Assembly (NCBI RefSeq): GCF_030410135.1
Contig: NZ_JAUGQQ010000004.1
Coordinates: forward strand, 1-64,000
Direction of reading: 5' to 3'
Origin: Aequorivita aurantiaca
Lineage (GTDB): Bacteria > Bacteroidota > Bacteroidia > Flavobacteriales > Flavobacteriaceae
DNA: 64,000 nt
Below are positions 46,760 to 57,277 of this stretch, in pieces. Each line of letters begins with the position of its first letter. Positions within the stretch are counted from its first letter, which is position 1. The notes under the pieces are model-generated. The model saw only the letters and a list, made by a program, of their open reading frames with translations, was not told where the DNA came from and searched no databases. The position numbers and the translations under genes were made by a program.

Positions 46760-47752
46760 CTAATCTTTATCTAATTTATATTTTGCAAGATCCATCCCGA
46801 AGTTTAGGCCTTTCACGTTTACAAGCTCTTCAAGCTCTGTAAGCGATTTTTTACCGAAGTTGCGGAATTTCATCAAGTCATTTTTGTTGAAAGAAACAAG
46901 ATCTCCCAATGTATCAACTTCTGCAGCTTTCAAACAGTTTAGCGCACGAACCGAAAGGTCCATATCTACCAATTTTGTTTTAAGCAACTGACGCATGTGA
47001 AGGGATTCTTCATCATAGGTTTCAGTCTGTGCAATTTCATCTGCCTCCAAGGTAATGCGCTCATCGCTGAACAACATAAAGTGGTGGATCAATGTTTTTG
47101 CAGCTTCGGTCAATGCATCTTTTGGGTGAATAGATCCGTCTGTTACGATTTCGAAAACCAATTTTTCGTAATCGGTTTTTTGCTCTACACGGAAGTTTTC
47201 AATACTGTACTTCACATTTTTTATTGGAGTGTAGATAGAATCCGTAAAGATGGTTCCCAAAGGAGCGTTCGCTTTTTTGTTCTCTTCAGCAGGAACATAA
47301 CCGCGACCTTTTTCAATGGTAATTTCAAAATTAAGGTTCACTTTTGGGTCCATATTGCAAAGAACCAATTCTGGGTTCAATACTTGGAAACCTGAAATGA
47401 ATTTTTGGAAATCCCCAGCAGTTAGCTGATCTTTTCCAGAAACTGAAATAGTAACGGTTTCATTATCTATCTCGTCAATCTGTCTTTTGAAACGAACTTG
47501 TTTCAGGTTCAAAATAATTTCGGTAACATCTTCCACTACGCCCGCGATGGTTGAAAATTCGTGATCCACGCCCTCGATGCGAACCGAAGTGATGGCGAAT
47601 CCTTCCAAAGAGGAAAGTAATACGCGTCTTAATGCGTTACCAACGGTAAGTCCGTAACCGGGTTCCAAAGGGCGAAATTCAAATTTCCCCTCGAAATCGG
47701 TGGAATTTACCATTATAACTTTATCAGGCTTCTGAAAACTAAATACTGCCAT
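46760..47752 (-). CDS. rpoA: RNA polymerase alpha subunit
   Basis: 330 residues. The N-terminal domain (about 1-235) dimerises and holds beta and beta'. The C-terminal domain (about 255-330) has the helix-hairpin fold ([34 protein letters not shown]) that contacts DNA and activators. The ATG at 47752 gives the family's early [20 protein letters not shown] at the right depth. It lies between rpsD and rplQ as in most bacteria. Confidence 0.97.
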   Translation of the reverse strand: MAVFSFQKPDKVIMVNSTDFEGKFEFRPLEPGYGLTVGNALRRVLLSSLEGFAITSVRIEGVDHEFSTIAGVVEDVTEIILNLKQVRFKRQIDEIDNETVTISVSGKDQLTAGDFQKFISGFQVLNPELVLCNMDPKVNLNFEITIEKGRGYVPAEENKKANAPLGTIFTDSIYTPIKNVKYSIENFRVEQKTDYEKLVFEIVTDGSIHPKDALTEAAKTLIHHFMLFSDERITLEADEIAQTETYDEESLHMRQLLKTKLVDMDLSVRALNCLKAAEVDTLGDLVSFNKNDLMKFRNFGKKSLTELEELVNVKGLNFGMDLAKYKLDKD

Positions 47753-47847
47753 TTTTTTTCTTCGTTTTAATTGTTATTTAGTTGCGCGGTTTAAAAGTTT
47801 GAAGAATACTATAAACCCTTTGGCTAAATACCAATATGATTATTTTA

Positions 47848-48453
47848 TTATTTAGAATATAATTCGACGATCAACTGCTCGTTGATGTTTTCTGGGATTT
47901 GAAGACGCTCTGGAATAGAAACGAAAGTTCCTTCCTTTTTATCGCCGTTCCAAGTGATCCACTCGTAAACATGATTAGCATTTGCCAACGAATCGTTGAT
48001 TGCGCCAAGAGATTTTGATTTCTCTCTAACGGCCACAACATCGCCAGGTTTCAATTGGTACGATGGAATGTTTACTTTTTCACCATTAACGGTGATATGA
48101 CGGTGTGAAACCAATTGTCTGGCACCGGAGCGACTTGGGGAAATTCCCATTCTGTACACTACGTTATCCAAACGCGACTCACACATTTGAAGCAATACAG
48201 TACCTGTAATTCCAGGAGCTGCGGTAGCTTTTTTAAACATATTTCTGAACTGACGCTCCAAAATACCATAAGTATATTTTGTTTTTTGCTTCTCCATCAA
48301 CTGGATAGCGTATTCAGATTTTTTACCACGGCGACGTGCGTTACCGTGTTGCCCTGGAGGGTAGTTTCTTTTTTCGAAAGACTTATCGTCTCCGAAGATA
48401 GCTTCCCCGAATTTACGGGCGATTTTAGTTTTTGGACCAGTATATCTTGCCAT
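47848..48453 (-). CDS. rpsD: 30S ribosomal protein S4
   Basis: 201 residues. The N-terminal region has no zinc-binding Cys cluster, so it is the zinc-free form. An S4 RNA-binding domain spans about 92-155 ([24 protein letters not shown]). S4 starts 16S rRNA folding and in E. coli represses its own operon. Here an imperfect long hairpin lies just upstream in the rpsK-rpsD gap. Confidence 0.97.
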   Translation of the reverse strand: MARYTGPKTKIARKFGEAIFGDDKSFEKRNYPPGQHGNARRRGKKSEYAIQLMEKQKTKYTYGILERQFRNMFKKATAAPGITGTVLLQMCESRLDNVVYRMGISPSRSGARQLVSHRHITVNGEKVNIPSYQLKPGDVVAVREKSKSLGAINDSLANANHVYEWITWNGDKKEGTFVSIPERLQIPENINEQLIVELYSK

Positions 48454-48470
48454 TGCTTGTTTAAGGTTAT

Positions 48471-48523
48471 GAAGGAAAACTAAATTAAGGTCTTACGTTA
48501 ATCCTTTAGTTTTTGATTCCTTC
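48471..48523 (-). promoter_or_regulatory. imperfect hairpin in the rpsD leader
   Basis: GAAGGAA (48471-48477) pairs with TTCCTTC (48517-48523); inside, AACTAAA (48478-48484) pairs with TTTAGTT (48505-48511), and AGG (48488-48490) with CCT. It sits 17 bases upstream of the rpsD start. It could be a target for autoregulation by S4 or an RNA-processing site; this is inference. Confidence 0.4.
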
Positions 48524-48543
48524 AGATTGATATTTATAATTAA

Positions 48544-48945
48544 TTAAACTCTTCTTCTTTTAGGAGGACGGCATCCGTTGTGTGGCATTGGGGTAACGTC
48601 GATGATTTCGGTTACTTCAATTCCTGCATTGTGGATGGAACGTATTGCAGATTCTCTACCGTTTCCTGGCCCTTTTACGTATACTTTTACCTTACGTAAA
48701 CCGGCGTCGTGTGCAACTTTTGCGCAATCTTCCGATGCTAACTGAGCTGCATAGGGAGTGTTTTTCTTTGATCCGCGGAAGCCCATTTTACCGGCTGAGG
48801 ACCAAGAGATAACATCTCCGTTCTTATTGGTCAACGAAACGATAATGTTGTTGAAGGAAGCATTGATGTGCGCCTCTCCGGTTGATTCAACATTAACCTT
48901 ACGTTTCTTAACTGTTTTCGTAGTTTTTTGAGCTGTCTTTGCCAT
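48544..48945 (-). CDS. rpsK: 30S ribosomal protein S11
   Basis: 133 residues. Core [22 protein letters not shown] and the C-terminal [16 protein letters not shown] are diagnostic. A basic N-terminal tail of about 16 residues precedes the core. S11 forms part of the 30S platform and shapes the mRNA exit path. It follows rpsM by 11 bp. Confidence 0.98.
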   Translation of the reverse strand: MAKTAQKTTKTVKKRKVNVESTGEAHINASFNNIIVSLTNKNGDVISWSSAGKMGFRGSKKNTPYAAQLASEDCAKVAHDAGLRKVKVYVKGPGNGRESAIRSIHNAGIEVTEIIDVTPMPHNGCRPPKRRRV

Positions 48946-48956
48946 AACTCTAGGTT

Positions 48957-49331
48957 TTATTTAGTTGCTTTTTTCTTGTTAGCAACAGTTTTACGTTTTC
49001 CTTTTCTAGTACGAGAGTTATTCTTAGTACGCTGTCCTCTTAAAGGAAGACCCGATCTGTGACGAATACCTCTGTAACAACCAATATCCATTAAGCGTTT
49101 TATGCTTAATTGAACTTCACTACGTAATTCACCTTCGATTTTGAAAGATCCAACAGCATCACGAATAGCACCGATTTCATCATCGTTCCATTCGCTTACT
49201 TTTTTGTCTTCGTTAACCTCGGCTTTTTTCAGTATATCCTGGGCACGGCTCTTACCGATTCCGAAGATATACGTTAACGCGATTACACCCCTTTTGTGCT
49301 TCGGGATATCTACACCTGCGATTCTTGCCAT
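48957..49331 (-). CDS. rpsM: 30S ribosomal protein S13
   Basis: 124 residues. N-terminal [26 protein letters not shown] and the C-terminal [17 protein letters not shown] tail that reaches the P-site tRNA are typical. It sits in the 30S head and contacts L5 across the subunit bridge. It lies directly after the small rpmJ gene. Confidence 0.98.
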   Translation of the reverse strand: MARIAGVDIPKHKRGVIALTYIFGIGKSRAQDILKKAEVNEDKKVSEWNDDEIGAIRDAVGSFKIEGELRSEVQLSIKRLMDIGCYRGIRHRSGLPLRGQRTKNNSRTRKGKRKTVANKKKATK

Positions 49332-49334
49332 AAC

Positions 49335-49451
49335 TTATCCTTGTCTTTGTTTGAACTTTGGGTTCTTTTTGTTAATTACATATAATCTGCCTTTTCTGCG
49401 AACAATCTTGCAGTCGGCACTTCTTTTCTTTACGGATGCTCTAACTTTCAT
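49335..49451 (-). CDS. rpmJ: 50S ribosomal protein L36, zinc-free form
   Basis: 38 residues, ATG at 49451, TAA at 49335-49337. The product starts [20 protein letters not shown] and ends NPKFKQRQG. Zinc-binding L36 has C-x2-C-x12-C-x4-H; here only one Cys (14) remains, with Ser, Asn and Phe at the other ligand sites, so it is the C-minus type that works without zinc. It lies between infA and rpsM. Confidence 0.95.
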   Translation of the reverse strand: MKVRASVKKRSADCKIVRRKGRLYVINKKNPKFKQRQG

Positions 49452-49495
49452 CTCTTTTCGTTTTTATTGTTCAATGAACCGTGAGGTCCGTTGTA

Positions 49496-49711
49496 TTAAT
49501 ATCTGTATGTTATTCTTGCCTTACTTAAATCGTAAGGGCTCATTTCCAGTTTCACTTTATCCCCTGGCAACAATTTAATATAGTGCATTCGCATTTTACC
49601 GGAAATGTGTGCGGTTACTACGTGACCGTTTTCCAATTCAACACGGAACATTGCGTTTGATAGTGCTTCCACTATACTGCCATCTTGTTCTATTGCGCTT
49701 TGTTTTGCCAT
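49496..49711 (-). CDS. infA: translation initiation factor IF-1
   Basis: 71 residues with the OB-fold pattern [35 protein letters not shown] compressed around the S1-like strands. IF-1 binds the 30S A site during initiation. The gene sits 2 bp after secY, as in many bacteria. Confidence 0.97.
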   Translation of the reverse strand: MAKQSAIEQDGSIVEALSNAMFRVELENGHVVTAHISGKMRMHYIKLLPGDKVKLEMSPYDLSKARITYRY

Positions 49712-49713
49712 AA

Positions 49714-51057
49714 TTATGCTACTGCCTTTCTATTTTTTCCGCTTTTCATTAAGCCATCATAATGACGGTTCAATAAATACGAGTTTACTTGTTGCATTGT
49801 ATCAATAGCCACACCCACCATAATTAATAGTGAAGTACCTCCGTAGAACAATGCCCAACCTTGCTGAATACCCAAAAGCTTCACCGCAAATGCCGGCGCA
49901 ATGGCGATAAGTGCTAAAAAGATAGATCCGGGTAAAGTTATTTGCGACATAATTCTATCCAAATATTCTGCAGTTTGCGTTCCGGGTTTAATACCTGGAA
50001 TGAAACCTCCACTACGTTTAAGATCGTCCGCCATTTTATTGGTGGGAACGGTGATAGCCGTATAGAAATAGGTGAATATAATAATCAATATTGCAAAAAC
50101 AACATTGTACCACAATCCAAAAATATCGCTAAATGTAGCTTGAATACTCTGGGAGAAATCACTATCTGAAAGACTTGCAACAGCTGAAGGCACAAACATA
50201 ATTGCCTGGGCAAAGATGATTGGCATTACCCCTGAAGCGTTCAACTTTAAAGGAATGAACTGGCGTGCGCCGAAAATATTCTTTTCATAACCACCGCTAG
50301 CAGTTCTTCGGGCATATTGCACAGGTATCTTTCGCACTGCCATAACCAACATAATAGAAAGGAGGATAATTACAAACCAAATTACCAATTCAATAAGTAT
50401 CATAATCAACCCACCGTTTGACTCTATTACCCTTGAAACAAATTCCTGGGCGAAGGACTGTGGCAAATTGGCAATAATACCAACCATAATAAGTATCGAG
50501 ATACCGTTACCAATACCTTTATCGGTTATTTTTTCACCCAACCACATTGCAAAAATTGTTCCCGTAACTAAAATTATTACTGAAGAAACGTAGAACATAA
50601 CGCTTTGCCCCATTATGAACGCCTCTGCCGGAACGCCCATTGCTGGAAGACCTGCAAGATAACTCGGTGCTTGTACCAAACAGATACCAATGGTTAACCA
50701 ACGAGTAATCTGATTAATTTTTTTACGTCCGCTTTCCCCTTCTTTCTGTAACTTCTGAAGATAAGGAACAGCAATCTGCATCAATTGAACTACAATGGAA
50801 GCAGAGATGTAAGGCATAATTCCCAATGCAAAAACAGAAGCGTTGGCAAAAGCCCCTCCTGTAAATGCGTTAAGCAAGCCACCAATTCCGCCAGAATTAA
50901 ATTGTCCTGAGAATTTGGCCAACATATCAGCATCAATCCCTGGAAGTACAACTTGGGCGCCAAAACGGTATACCAAAAGCATTCCAAGAGTAAGCAGGAT
51001 ACGGTTACGCAGCTCCTCTATTTTCCAAACATTTTTTAAGGTATCGATAAATTTCAT
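49714..51057 (-). CDS. secY: preprotein translocase subunit SecY
   Basis: 447 residues with ten membrane helices. Conserved loops include the plug region [30 protein letters not shown] and the cytoplasmic [14 protein letters not shown] and [21 protein letters not shown]. SecY is the central channel for protein export and membrane insertion. It is placed between rplO and infA, 12 bp after rplO. Confidence 0.97.
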   Translation of the reverse strand: MKFIDTLKNVWKIEELRNRILLTLGMLLVYRFGAQVVLPGIDADMLAKFSGQFNSGGIGGLLNAFTGGAFANASVFALGIMPYISASIVVQLMQIAVPYLQKLQKEGESGRKKINQITRWLTIGICLVQAPSYLAGLPAMGVPAEAFIMGQSVMFYVSSVIILVTGTIFAMWLGEKITDKGIGNGISILIMVGIIANLPQSFAQEFVSRVIESNGGLIMILIELVIWFVIILLSIMLVMAVRKIPVQYARRTASGGYEKNIFGARQFIPLKLNASGVMPIIFAQAIMFVPSAVASLSDSDFSQSIQATFSDIFGLWYNVVFAILIIIFTYFYTAITVPTNKMADDLKRSGGFIPGIKPGTQTAEYLDRIMSQITLPGSIFLALIAIAPAFAVKLLGIQQGWALFYGGTSLLIMVGVAIDTMQQVNSYLLNRHYDGLMKSGKNRKAVA

Positions 51058-51069
51058 CCTTAGCTGTTG

Positions 51070-51522
51070 TTACAATGTTACTACTTCACCTCCGGCAGCT
51101 TCAATAGCTTCCTTTGCCGAGGCAGTGAACTTGTGTGCAGATACCTTTATTTTTGCTTTAATTTCGCCTCTTCCTAAAATCTTCACCATTTCGTTTTTAC
51201 CAGCAAGACCCAAACCTACTAGGGTTTCGAAGTCAACGGTATCATTTATCTTTTTGTCGTCAACCAACTGTTGAAGGGTATCAATGTTGATTCCTTTGTA
51301 CTCTTTACGGTTGATATTTGTAAAACCAAACTTAGGAACACGACGTTGTAGGGGCATTTGACCACCTTCAAATCCAACTTTCTTGGAATAACCTGAACGT
51401 GATTTTGCTCCTTTGTGTCCACGGGTGGCAGTACCACCTTTACCGGAACCTTGTCCGCGACCTACTCGCTTGCCTTGATTTTTTACCGACCCTGGAGCCG
51501 GTTGTAAGTTACTTAAATCCAT
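51070..51522 (-). CDS. rplO: 50S ribosomal protein L15
   Basis: 150 residues. The glycine- and arginine-rich N-terminus (GKRVGRGQGSGKGGTATRGHKG) that threads into 23S rRNA is intact, followed by the globular part with KVSAHKFTASAKEAIEAAGG. A late-assembling 50S protein. It starts 12 bp after rpmD. Confidence 0.97.
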   Translation of the reverse strand: MDLSNLQPAPGSVKNQGKRVGRGQGSGKGGTATRGHKGAKSRSGYSKKVGFEGGQMPLQRRVPKFGFTNINRKEYKGINIDTLQQLVDDKKINDTVDFETLVGLGLAGKNEMVKILGRGEIKAKIKVSAHKFTASAKEAIEAAGGEVVTL

Positions 51523-51534
51523 TATCGTGTTTTC

Positions 51535-51714
51535 TTAGTTGGTTTCAACAGAAACCAAGTGATTAACTTTATTGATCATACCAAGAATGTTTGGCGTATC
51601 TTCATGTTCAACCGTTTGGTTCATCTTGTGAAGACCCAAAGATTCCATGATTCTCTTTTGGTTTTTTGGACGTTTTATAACGCTCTTTACCTTTGTTACT
51701 CTAATTTTTGCCAT
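51535..51714 (-). CDS. rpmD: 50S ribosomal protein L30
   Basis: 59 residues, ATG at 51714 and TAA at 51535. MAKIRVTKVKSVIKRPKNQK begins it, then ESLGLHKMNQTVEHEDTP and LGMINKVNHLV. Complete L30 fold, in the expected place between rpsE and rplO. Confidence 0.96.
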   Translation of the reverse strand: MAKIRVTKVKSVIKRPKNQKRIMESLGLHKMNQTVEHEDTPNILGMINKVNHLVSVETN

Positions 51715-51725
51715 CGCTCTGATAT

Positions 51726-52250
51726 TTATCCTTTGAATACTTTTTCAAGTGAAATTCCTCTTTGGTCAGCTACAGTTTGTGCACTTCGCAATTGCAAAAG
51801 CGCATCAAAAGTTGCTTTTACCACGTTGTGTGGGTTAGAAGATCCTTGAGATTTTGACAATACATCGTGAACACCCACTGCTTCCAATACAGCACGTACG
51901 GCACCACCGGCAATTACCCCGGTACCAGGCGCAGCTGGAAGAAGGTTTACACGGGCTCCGCCGTATTTTCCTTTTTGTTCGTGAGGAAGGGTCACTTTGT
52001 TAAGAGGGATACGAACTAGATTTTTCTTAGCATCCTCAATAGCTTTTGCAATTGCGCTAGCTACATCTTTGGATTTTCCAAGACCTTGTCCAACCACTCC
52101 TTTTTCGTCACCAACAACTACAATAGCTGAAAATCCGAAGGCACGACCACCTTTGGTCACCTTGGTTACACGTTGTACACCTACCAAACGGTCTTTTAAT
52201 TCAAGACCTCCTGGTTTTACTAATTCTACGTTTTTATAATCTTGATACAT
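51726..52250 (-). CDS. rpsE: 30S ribosomal protein S5
   Basis: 174 residues. The N-terminal dsRBD-like domain ([20 protein letters not shown]) is followed by the C-terminal domain with [21 protein letters not shown]. The loop near residue 30-35 (GGRAFGFS) is where spectinomycin-resistance changes occur in other species; it looks wild type. S5 helps mRNA entry and decoding accuracy. Confidence 0.97.
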   Translation of the reverse strand: MYQDYKNVELVKPGGLELKDRLVGVQRVTKVTKGGRAFGFSAIVVVGDEKGVVGQGLGKSKDVASAIAKAIEDAKKNLVRIPLNKVTLPHEQKGKYGGARVNLLPAAPGTGVIAGGAVRAVLEAVGVHDVLSKSQGSSNPHNVVKATFDALLQLRSAQTVADQRGISLEKVFKG

Positions 52251-52258
52251 AATTTGAC

Positions 52259-52615
52259 TTAGAATTTAAGGCCACCTTCGCGTGCACCTTCAGCTAATGA
52301 TTTTACTCTTCCGTGGTAAAGGTAACCGCCTCTGTCAAAAGCAATGGCTTCTACGCCTGCTTTTACAGCTTTTTCTGCGATTGCTTTTCCAACCAATTTT
52401 GCAGCTTCAACTTTGTTTACTTTTGAAGCGTCAATATCTTTATCTCTTGAAGATGCGGCGGTAATGGTCTTTCCATTTACATCGTCAATAATTTGAGCGT
52501 ATATTTCTTTGTTGCTGCGGAATACAGCCAAACGTGGGCGACTTTCAGTCCCCTCAACCGTTTTTCTGATTCGCATGCGCAAGCGCTCTCTTCTTTCGTA
52601 CTTTGATAATGCCAT
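52259..52615 (-). CDS. rplR: 50S ribosomal protein L18
   Basis: 118 residues. N-terminal basic segment ([17 protein letters not shown]) and [21 protein letters not shown]-terminal [23 protein letters not shown]. It binds 5S rRNA together with L5. Eight bp separate it from rpsE. Confidence 0.98.
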   Translation of the reverse strand: MALSKYERRERLRMRIRKTVEGTESRPRLAVFRSNKEIYAQIIDDVNGKTITAASSRDKDIDASKVNKVEAAKLVGKAIAEKAVKAGVEAIAFDRGGYLYHGRVKSLAEGAREGGLKF

Positions 52616-52626
52616 AACTCTATTTG

Positions 52627-53172
52627 TTATGCAGATTTACCTGCTTTTCTTCTTAATTGTTCCCCAACAAACTTGATACCTTTTCCTTTGTAAGGCTCTG
52701 GCTTGCGGAAGCCACGGATTTTCGCCGCTACTTGCCCAACCAATTGTTTGTCGTGAGAGGTTAACTTCACGATTGGGTTTTTACCTTTATCAGATACGGT
52801 TTCCACTTTTACCTCTGGAGCAATGTCCAGAACGATGTTGTGCGAAAATCCTAAGGCCAAATCCAATTTTTGCCCTTGGTTGCTGGCGCGGTAACCCACA
52901 CCCACCAATTCCAAATTCTTTGTCCAGCCATTGCTTACTCCTTCAATCATATTGTTGATTAAGGATCTGTAAAGACCGTGCTTTGCAGTGTGGTCTTTTG
53001 AATCTGATGGACGTTCTACCAAAACGTTTCCGTCCTCTACTTTCACGGTTAAATCAGTATCAAATTCCTGAGTTAACTCGCCTAATTTTCCTTTTACGGT
53101 AATTACGTTGTCTTTTACATCAACTGTAACTCCTTGTGGGATTGCTACCGGGTTTTTACCTATTCTTGACAT
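52627..53172 (-). CDS. rplF: 50S ribosomal protein L6
   Basis: 181 residues, two related alpha/beta domains (about 1-80 and 83-165). [17 protein letters not shown] and the C-terminal [16 protein letters not shown] are diagnostic. It sits near the factor-binding site of the 50S subunit. Confidence 0.98.
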   Translation of the reverse strand: MSRIGKNPVAIPQGVTVDVKDNVITVKGKLGELTQEFDTDLTVKVEDGNVLVERPSDSKDHTAKHGLYRSLINNMIEGVSNGWTKNLELVGVGYRASNQGQKLDLALGFSHNIVLDIAPEVKVETVSDKGKNPIVKLTSHDKQLVGQVAAKIRGFRKPEPYKGKGIKFVGEQLRRKAGKSA

Positions 53173-53187
53173 TTCTTTGTCTATTTT

Positions 53188-53589
53188 TTAGTAAACGTAA
53201 CACAATACTTCGCCACCAACATTTTGAGCCTTGGCTTGCTTGCCAGTCATTACTCCTGAAGAAGTAGAAACAATAGCAATACCCAAACCGTTCAAAATAC
53301 GAGGAAGTTCTGTTGAACTTGCGTATTTACGTAAACCTGGTTTACTGATTCTTTGAATTTTTCTAATTACCGATTCTTTGGTAATCTTGTCATATTTCAA
53401 TGCAATTTTGATGACACCTTGTGCGGTGCTTTCATCATCAAATTTGTAGCTTAAAATGTAACCTTGGTCAAAAAGGATTTTTGTAATCTCCTTTTTTAGA
53501 TTTGAAGCTGGAATCTCTACAACGCGATGTCCGGCTTTCGCAGCATTTCTAACTCGCGTTAGATAATCTGAAATTGGATCTGTAATCAT
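53188..53589 (-). CDS. rpsH: 30S ribosomal protein S8
   Basis: 133 residues. DPISDYLTRVRNAAKAGH begins the RNA-binding domain; the C-terminal GIAIVSTSSGVMTGKQAKAQ contacts 16S helix 21. In E. coli S8 represses the spc operon by binding mRNA in front of rplE; no matching element was looked for in detail here. Confidence 0.97.
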   Translation of the reverse strand: MITDPISDYLTRVRNAAKAGHRVVEIPASNLKKEITKILFDQGYILSYKFDDESTAQGVIKIALKYDKITKESVIRKIQRISKPGLRKYASSTELPRILNGLGIAIVSTSSGVMTGKQAKAQNVGGEVLCYVY

Positions 53590-53675
53590 TTATTTGAATT
53601 TGCGGAAGCGGTTTTTGGACTATTCCAAACCTTCAACCAGTTTATACTTTTTCCTGTGAACAGTAAAACCTGTTC

Positions 53676-53945
53676 TTACCAAGATGCTTTGCGCACTCCT
53701 GGAATTAACCCTGAATTTGCCATTTCACGGAACATTACACGTGAAATTCCAAAAGTTCGCATATACCCTCTTGGTCTGCCGGTAAGTTTGCAACGGTTGT
53801 GCAAACGTACTGGGGAGGCATTTTTAGGTAGTTTTTGCAAGCCTTCCCAATCGCCGGCTTCCTTCAAAGCTTTGCGCTTGGCGGCATATTTTGCTACCAT
53901 TTTTTGTCTCTTAACCTCGCGGGCCTTCATTGATTCTTTAGCCAT
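53676..53945 (-). CDS. rpsN: 30S ribosomal protein S14, zinc-free form
   Basis: 89 residues, the long C-minus type: no paired CxxC motifs, unlike the 61-residue zinc form. C-terminal [20 protein letters not shown] is typical. It is in the 30S head near the A site. An 86-base gap with rpsH downstream contains nothing clear. Confidence 0.97.
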   Translation of the reverse strand: MAKESMKAREVKRQKMVAKYAAKRKALKEAGDWEGLQKLPKNASPVRLHNRCKLTGRPRGYMRTFGISRVMFREMANSGLIPGVRKASW

Positions 53946-53948
53946 CTC

Positions 53949-54500
53949 TTAGTTCTTTTTAAAGGGTAATCCCAATTCCTGTAATAATGATTTCGCTTCT
54001 TTATCGGTAGCTGCGGAAGTGATGAAAGTAATGTTCATCCCTTCAATTTTCTTCACTTTATCGATATCGATTTCTGGGAAGATAATTTGCTCAGTGATTC
54101 CTAAAGAGTAATTTCCTCTTCCGTCAAAACCCGTAGCTTTAATTCCGTTAAAGTCACGTACCCGTGGCAAAGCTGAAGTAACCAACCTGTCCAAAAATTC
54201 ATACATACGCTCTCCACGCAAGGTAACTTTCACACCAATTGGCATGCCCTTACGAAGTTTGAAGTTTGCAACGTCTTTTTTAGAGTTGGTTGAAACCGCT
54301 TTTTGCCCGGTTATCTTTGTAAACTCATCAACCGAATAGTCAATAAGTTTTTTGTCAGCCACTGCTGCGCCCACGCCGCGGGAAACAACAATACGCTCCA
54401 ATTTTGGTACCTGCATAACGTTTTTGTAACCAAACTCGTCAGTAAGTGAATTGATCACTCTGCTTTTGTACTCTTCTTTAAGTCTTGGTGAATATGCCAT
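53949..54500 (-). CDS. rplE: 50S ribosomal protein L5
   Basis: 183 residues. [20 protein letters not shown] starts it, then [28 protein letters not shown] and [20 protein letters not shown]. It binds 5S rRNA and forms a bridge to S13. Only 2 bp separate it from rplX. Confidence 0.98.
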   Translation of the reverse strand: MAYSPRLKEEYKSRVINSLTDEFGYKNVMQVPKLERIVVSRGVGAAVADKKLIDYSVDEFTKITGQKAVSTNSKKDVANFKLRKGMPIGVKVTLRGERMYEFLDRLVTSALPRVRDFNGIKATGFDGRGNYSLGITEQIIFPEIDIDKVKKIEGMNITFITSAATDKEAKSLLQELGLPFKKN

Positions 54501-54502
54501 AA

Positions 54503-54829
54503 CTATATTGCTTGATTCGATTGTTTTGAAAACCGTACTTTCTTACCATTTTCGGTTTTGTACCCAACACGTGTAGCTTTTCCAGATTTTGGATCAACTA
54601 ATGAAAGGTTAGAAATATGGATAGGAGCTTCTTTTTTTGCGATGCCACCTTGAGGGTTTTTCGCGCTTGGCTTCTCATGTTTTGAAACCATGTTTACTCC
54701 TTCTACGATTGCTTTGTTTTTGTCAAGGAATATCTTCATTACTTTACCTTCAGAACCTTTGTGGTCTCCGGCAGTAACTACTACTGTATCGCCTGATTTT
54801 ATTTTAAGCTTTGTCATCTTAGTTTTCAT
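54503..54829 (-). CDS. rplX: 50S ribosomal protein L24
   Basis: 108 residues with a KOW motif near the start ([18 protein letters not shown]). L24 starts 50S assembly by binding the 5' domain of 23S rRNA. The next Met (residue 4, [10 protein letters not shown]) is an alternative start that would shorten it by three. Confidence 0.97.
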   Translation of the reverse strand: MKTKMTKLKIKSGDTVVVTAGDHKGSEGKVMKIFLDKNKAIVEGVNMVSKHEKPSAKNPQGGIAKKEAPIHISNLSLVDPKSGKATRVGYKTENGKKVRFSKQSNQAI

Positions 54830-54830
54830 A

Positions 54831-55199
54831 TTAAAGCACCTCTGGTGCCAATGATACTATTTTCATAAATTGCTTGTCGCGAAGCTCTCTTGCTACCGGT
54901 CCGAAAACACGTGTTCCTCTCATCTCGCCTTGGGCGTTCAAAAGTACACAAGCGTTATCGTCAAAACGGATGTAAGAACCGTCAGGTCTTCTAATTTCCT
55001 TAGCAACACGTACAACTACGGCTGTAGAAACTGCTCCTTTCTTAATGTTTCCATTTGGTGTTGCTTCCTTTACGGAAACTACAATCTTATCACCAATAGA
55101 AGCATACCTTCTTTTTGTTCCGCCCAATACACGAATGGTAAGTACTTCCTTAGCACCGGTATTATCTGCGACTTTGAGTCTTGATTCTTGTTGTAACAT
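54831..55199 (-). CDS. rplN: 50S ribosomal protein L14
   Basis: 122 residues. [20 protein letters not shown] and the C-terminal [22 protein letters not shown] are diagnostic. The protein forms part of an intersubunit bridge and is the docking site of silencing factor RsfS. It precedes rplX by 1 bp. Confidence 0.98.
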   Translation of the reverse strand: MLQQESRLKVADNTGAKEVLTIRVLGGTKRRYASIGDKIVVSVKEATPNGNIKKGAVSTAVVVRVAKEIRRPDGSYIRFDDNACVLLNAQGEMRGTRVFGPVARELRDKQFMKIVSLAPEVL

Positions 55200-55201
55200 A
55201 A

Positions 55202-55465
55202 TTACTTCGCTCTTTCAATTATTTCTACTAATCTCCAACATTTGGTTTTGCTTAAAGGACGTGTTTCCATGATCCTTACTGTATCGCCTTCGTTGCAGTT
55301 GTTTGTCTCGTCGTGCGCAACGTACTTTTTAGTTTTCGTTACGAACTTTCCGTACATAGGGTGCTTTACTTTTTTCACCTCTGCAACTACGATGGACTTG
55401 TCCATTTTGTTGCTGGTTACTACACCTATACGTTCTTTTCTTAAGTTTCTTTTAATTTCTTCCAT
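55202..55465 (-). CDS. rpsQ: 30S ribosomal protein S17
   Basis: 87 residues. [19 protein letters not shown] and the C-terminal [18 protein letters not shown] mark the OB-fold S17. A primary binder of 16S rRNA. Two bp before rplN. Confidence 0.98.
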   Translation of the reverse strand: MEEIKRNLRKERIGVVTSNKMDKSIVVAEVKKVKHPMYGKFVTKTKKYVAHDETNNCNEGDTVRIMETRPLSKTKCWRLVEIIERAK

Positions 55466-55480
55466 CTTTCAGCTGTACAA

Positions 55481-55672
55481 TTATTGCACTTCTCTATTAG
55501 TTAGTTCCGTCGCTATTCTTGCTATCACCCTTCTTTGGGATCTTAGTTGAATTGGATTCTCCAACGGGGAAATGGTGTGAGCCATTTTAAGGTCTGTATA
55601 GGCCTTTCTTGATTCAGCGTATGCTTCCTGAAGTTCTGCCGTTGATGCTTTTTTAATTTCTGATTGTTTCAT
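55481..55672 (-). CDS. rpmC: 50S ribosomal protein L29
   Basis: 63 residues, two helices: KQSEIKKASTAELQEAYAES and NPIQLRSQRRVIARIATELT. It surrounds the polypeptide exit and helps dock trigger factor and SRP. It lies between rplP and rpsQ. Confidence 0.97.
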   Translation of the reverse strand: MKQSEIKKASTAELQEAYAESRKAYTDLKMAHTISPLENPIQLRSQRRVIARIATELTNREVQ

Positions 55673-55683
55673 CGTTCAAAAAA

Positions 55684-56103
55684 TTATGCTTGGAAATCCC
55701 GAGACATTACAAATTTAGTTTTAACCGGAAGCTTTTGGGCGGCAAGGCGCAATGCTTCTTTCGCTGTTTCAACTGGAACTCCGGACACTTCGAAAAGCAT
55801 TCTTCCTGGCTTTACCACAGCTGCGTAATATTCCACGGCACCTTTACCTTTACCCATACGTACTTCAAGAGGTTTTTTGGTGATTGGTTTATCTGGAAAT
55901 ATCATAATCCAGATAGAACCTTCTCTTTTCATAAAACGGGTAGCGGCAATACGAGCGGCCTCAATCTGTCTTGCTGTAAGAAATTCAGATTCCATCGATT
56001 TTATACCGAAGGTTCCGTATGCTAGCTGGTTGCCACGTTCGGCATTGCCCTTCATACGGCCTTTCATTTGTTTGCGGTACTTTGTTCTTTTAGGTTGTAA
56101 CAT
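55684..56103 (-). CDS. rplP: 50S ribosomal protein L16
   Basis: 139 residues. [40 protein letters not shown] and [20 protein letters not shown] are hallmark stretches; it supports the A-site tRNA elbow. The Arg that is hydroxylated in some bacteria lies in the PVRMGKGKG-like loop. Confidence 0.98.
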   Translation of the reverse strand: MLQPKRTKYRKQMKGRMKGNAERGNQLAYGTFGIKSMESEFLTARQIEAARIAATRFMKREGSIWIMIFPDKPITKKPLEVRMGKGKGAVEYYAAVVKPGRMLFEVSGVPVETAKEALRLAAQKLPVKTKFVMSRDFQA

Positions 56104-56121
56104 TTTCTTTTATTTAAAAAA

Positions 56122-56856
56122 TTACTTTCTGCGACGTGCTTTGTTGCCACCGCGTCCTGCTGGAGCTCCTTTTCCGCCGCCAGTTTTGGTTTTGCCAGTG
56201 GCCAGACCAACTAGTGGAGAAAGTTCTCTCTTTCCATATACTTCGCCTTTCATAATCCATACTTTAACACCCAATCTACCATAGGTAGTGTGTGCCTCAA
56301 CTAAAGCGTAGTCAATATCGGCTCTAAAAGTTGATAACGGGATACGACCTTCTTTGTACGATTCTGAACGTGCCATTTCAGCGCCGTTCAAACGTCCTGA
56401 GATTTGAACCTTAATACCTTCCGCGTTCATTCGCATAGTTGCCGCGATAGCCATTTTAATGGCACGACGGTAAGAAATACGGCTTTCAATCTGGCGGGCA
56501 ATACTTCCTGCCACCAAAAATGCGTCAAGCTCAGGTCTTTTGATCTCGTGAATGTTGATCTGTACCTCTTTATCTGTAATTTTTTTAAGCTCTTCTTTTA
56601 GCTTGTCTACTTCCTGGCCACCTTTACCGATAATGATACCGGGACGGGCAGTGGTTATAGTAACGGTTACAAGCTTAAGCGTACGCTCAATAATTACTCT
56701 ACTCACACTAGCTTTACTTAAACGTGCGTGAACATATTTTCTAATCTTGTCGTCTTCGGCAAGTTTATCGCCGTAGTCGTTGCCTCCGTACCAGTTGGAT
56801 TCCCAACCTCTGATGATACCTAAGCGATTCCCGATTGGATTTGTCTTCTGTCCCAT
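56122..56856 (-). CDS. rpsC: 30S ribosomal protein S3
   Basis: 244 residues. KH-type RNA-binding domain around 60-95 ([20 protein letters not shown]) and the C-terminal S3 domain with [20 protein letters not shown]. The C-terminal 30 residues are Gly, Lys and Arg rich ([19 protein letters not shown]). S3 forms the mRNA entry channel with S4 and S5. Confidence 0.98.
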   Translation of the reverse strand: MGQKTNPIGNRLGIIRGWESNWYGGNDYGDKLAEDDKIRKYVHARLSKASVSRVIIERTLKLVTVTITTARPGIIIGKGGQEVDKLKEELKKITDKEVQINIHEIKRPELDAFLVAGSIARQIESRISYRRAIKMAIAATMRMNAEGIKVQISGRLNGAEMARSESYKEGRIPLSTFRADIDYALVEAHTTYGRLGVKVWIMKGEVYGKRELSPLVGLATGKTKTGGGKGAPAGRGGNKARRRK

Positions 56857-56860
56857 TTAA

Positions 56861-57271
56861 TTAATTGCTTTGTGTGTTATCGTTTGCTGCCAAAACCAGT
56901 GTTACGTGGTTGGAGCGTTTTCTAATTCGGTGTGCACGGCCTTGTGGGGCTGGACGAAGTCTTTTCAACATTGTTCCACCATCCACACGGATTTCCTTAA
57001 CGAAAAGATCTGCATCTTCTACTGAAGCATCTTCGTTTTTTTGTTGCCAGTTGTTGATGGCAGACAAAAGTAGTTTCTCCAATTTGCGTGAAGATTCTTT
57101 TGAACTGAACTTCAAAATGTTAAGTGCCTTGTCTATTTTCTCACCACGCACCAAGTCTGCCATTAAACGCATTTTTCTTGGTGAAGTGGGGCAATTATTC
57201 AATTTAGCCATGTAGATTGTCTTCTTGGCTTCCTTGATTGCTTCTGCTCTTTCTCTTTTACGAACTCCCAT
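56861..57271 (-). CDS. rplV: 50S ribosomal protein L22
   Basis: 136 residues. After a basic start ([17 protein letters not shown]), [20 protein letters not shown] begins the core; the long beta hairpin ([20 protein letters not shown]) reaches into the exit tunnel and is where macrolide-resistance changes occur. A later Met (residue 19) is possible as start. Confidence 0.97.
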   Translation of the reverse strand: MGVRKRERAEAIKEAKKTIYMAKLNNCPTSPRKMRLMADLVRGEKIDKALNILKFSSKESSRKLEKLLLSAINNWQQKNEDASVEDADLFVKEIRVDGGTMLKRLRPAPQGRAHRIRKRSNHVTLVLAANDNTQSN

Positions 57272-57277
57272 GGCCTA

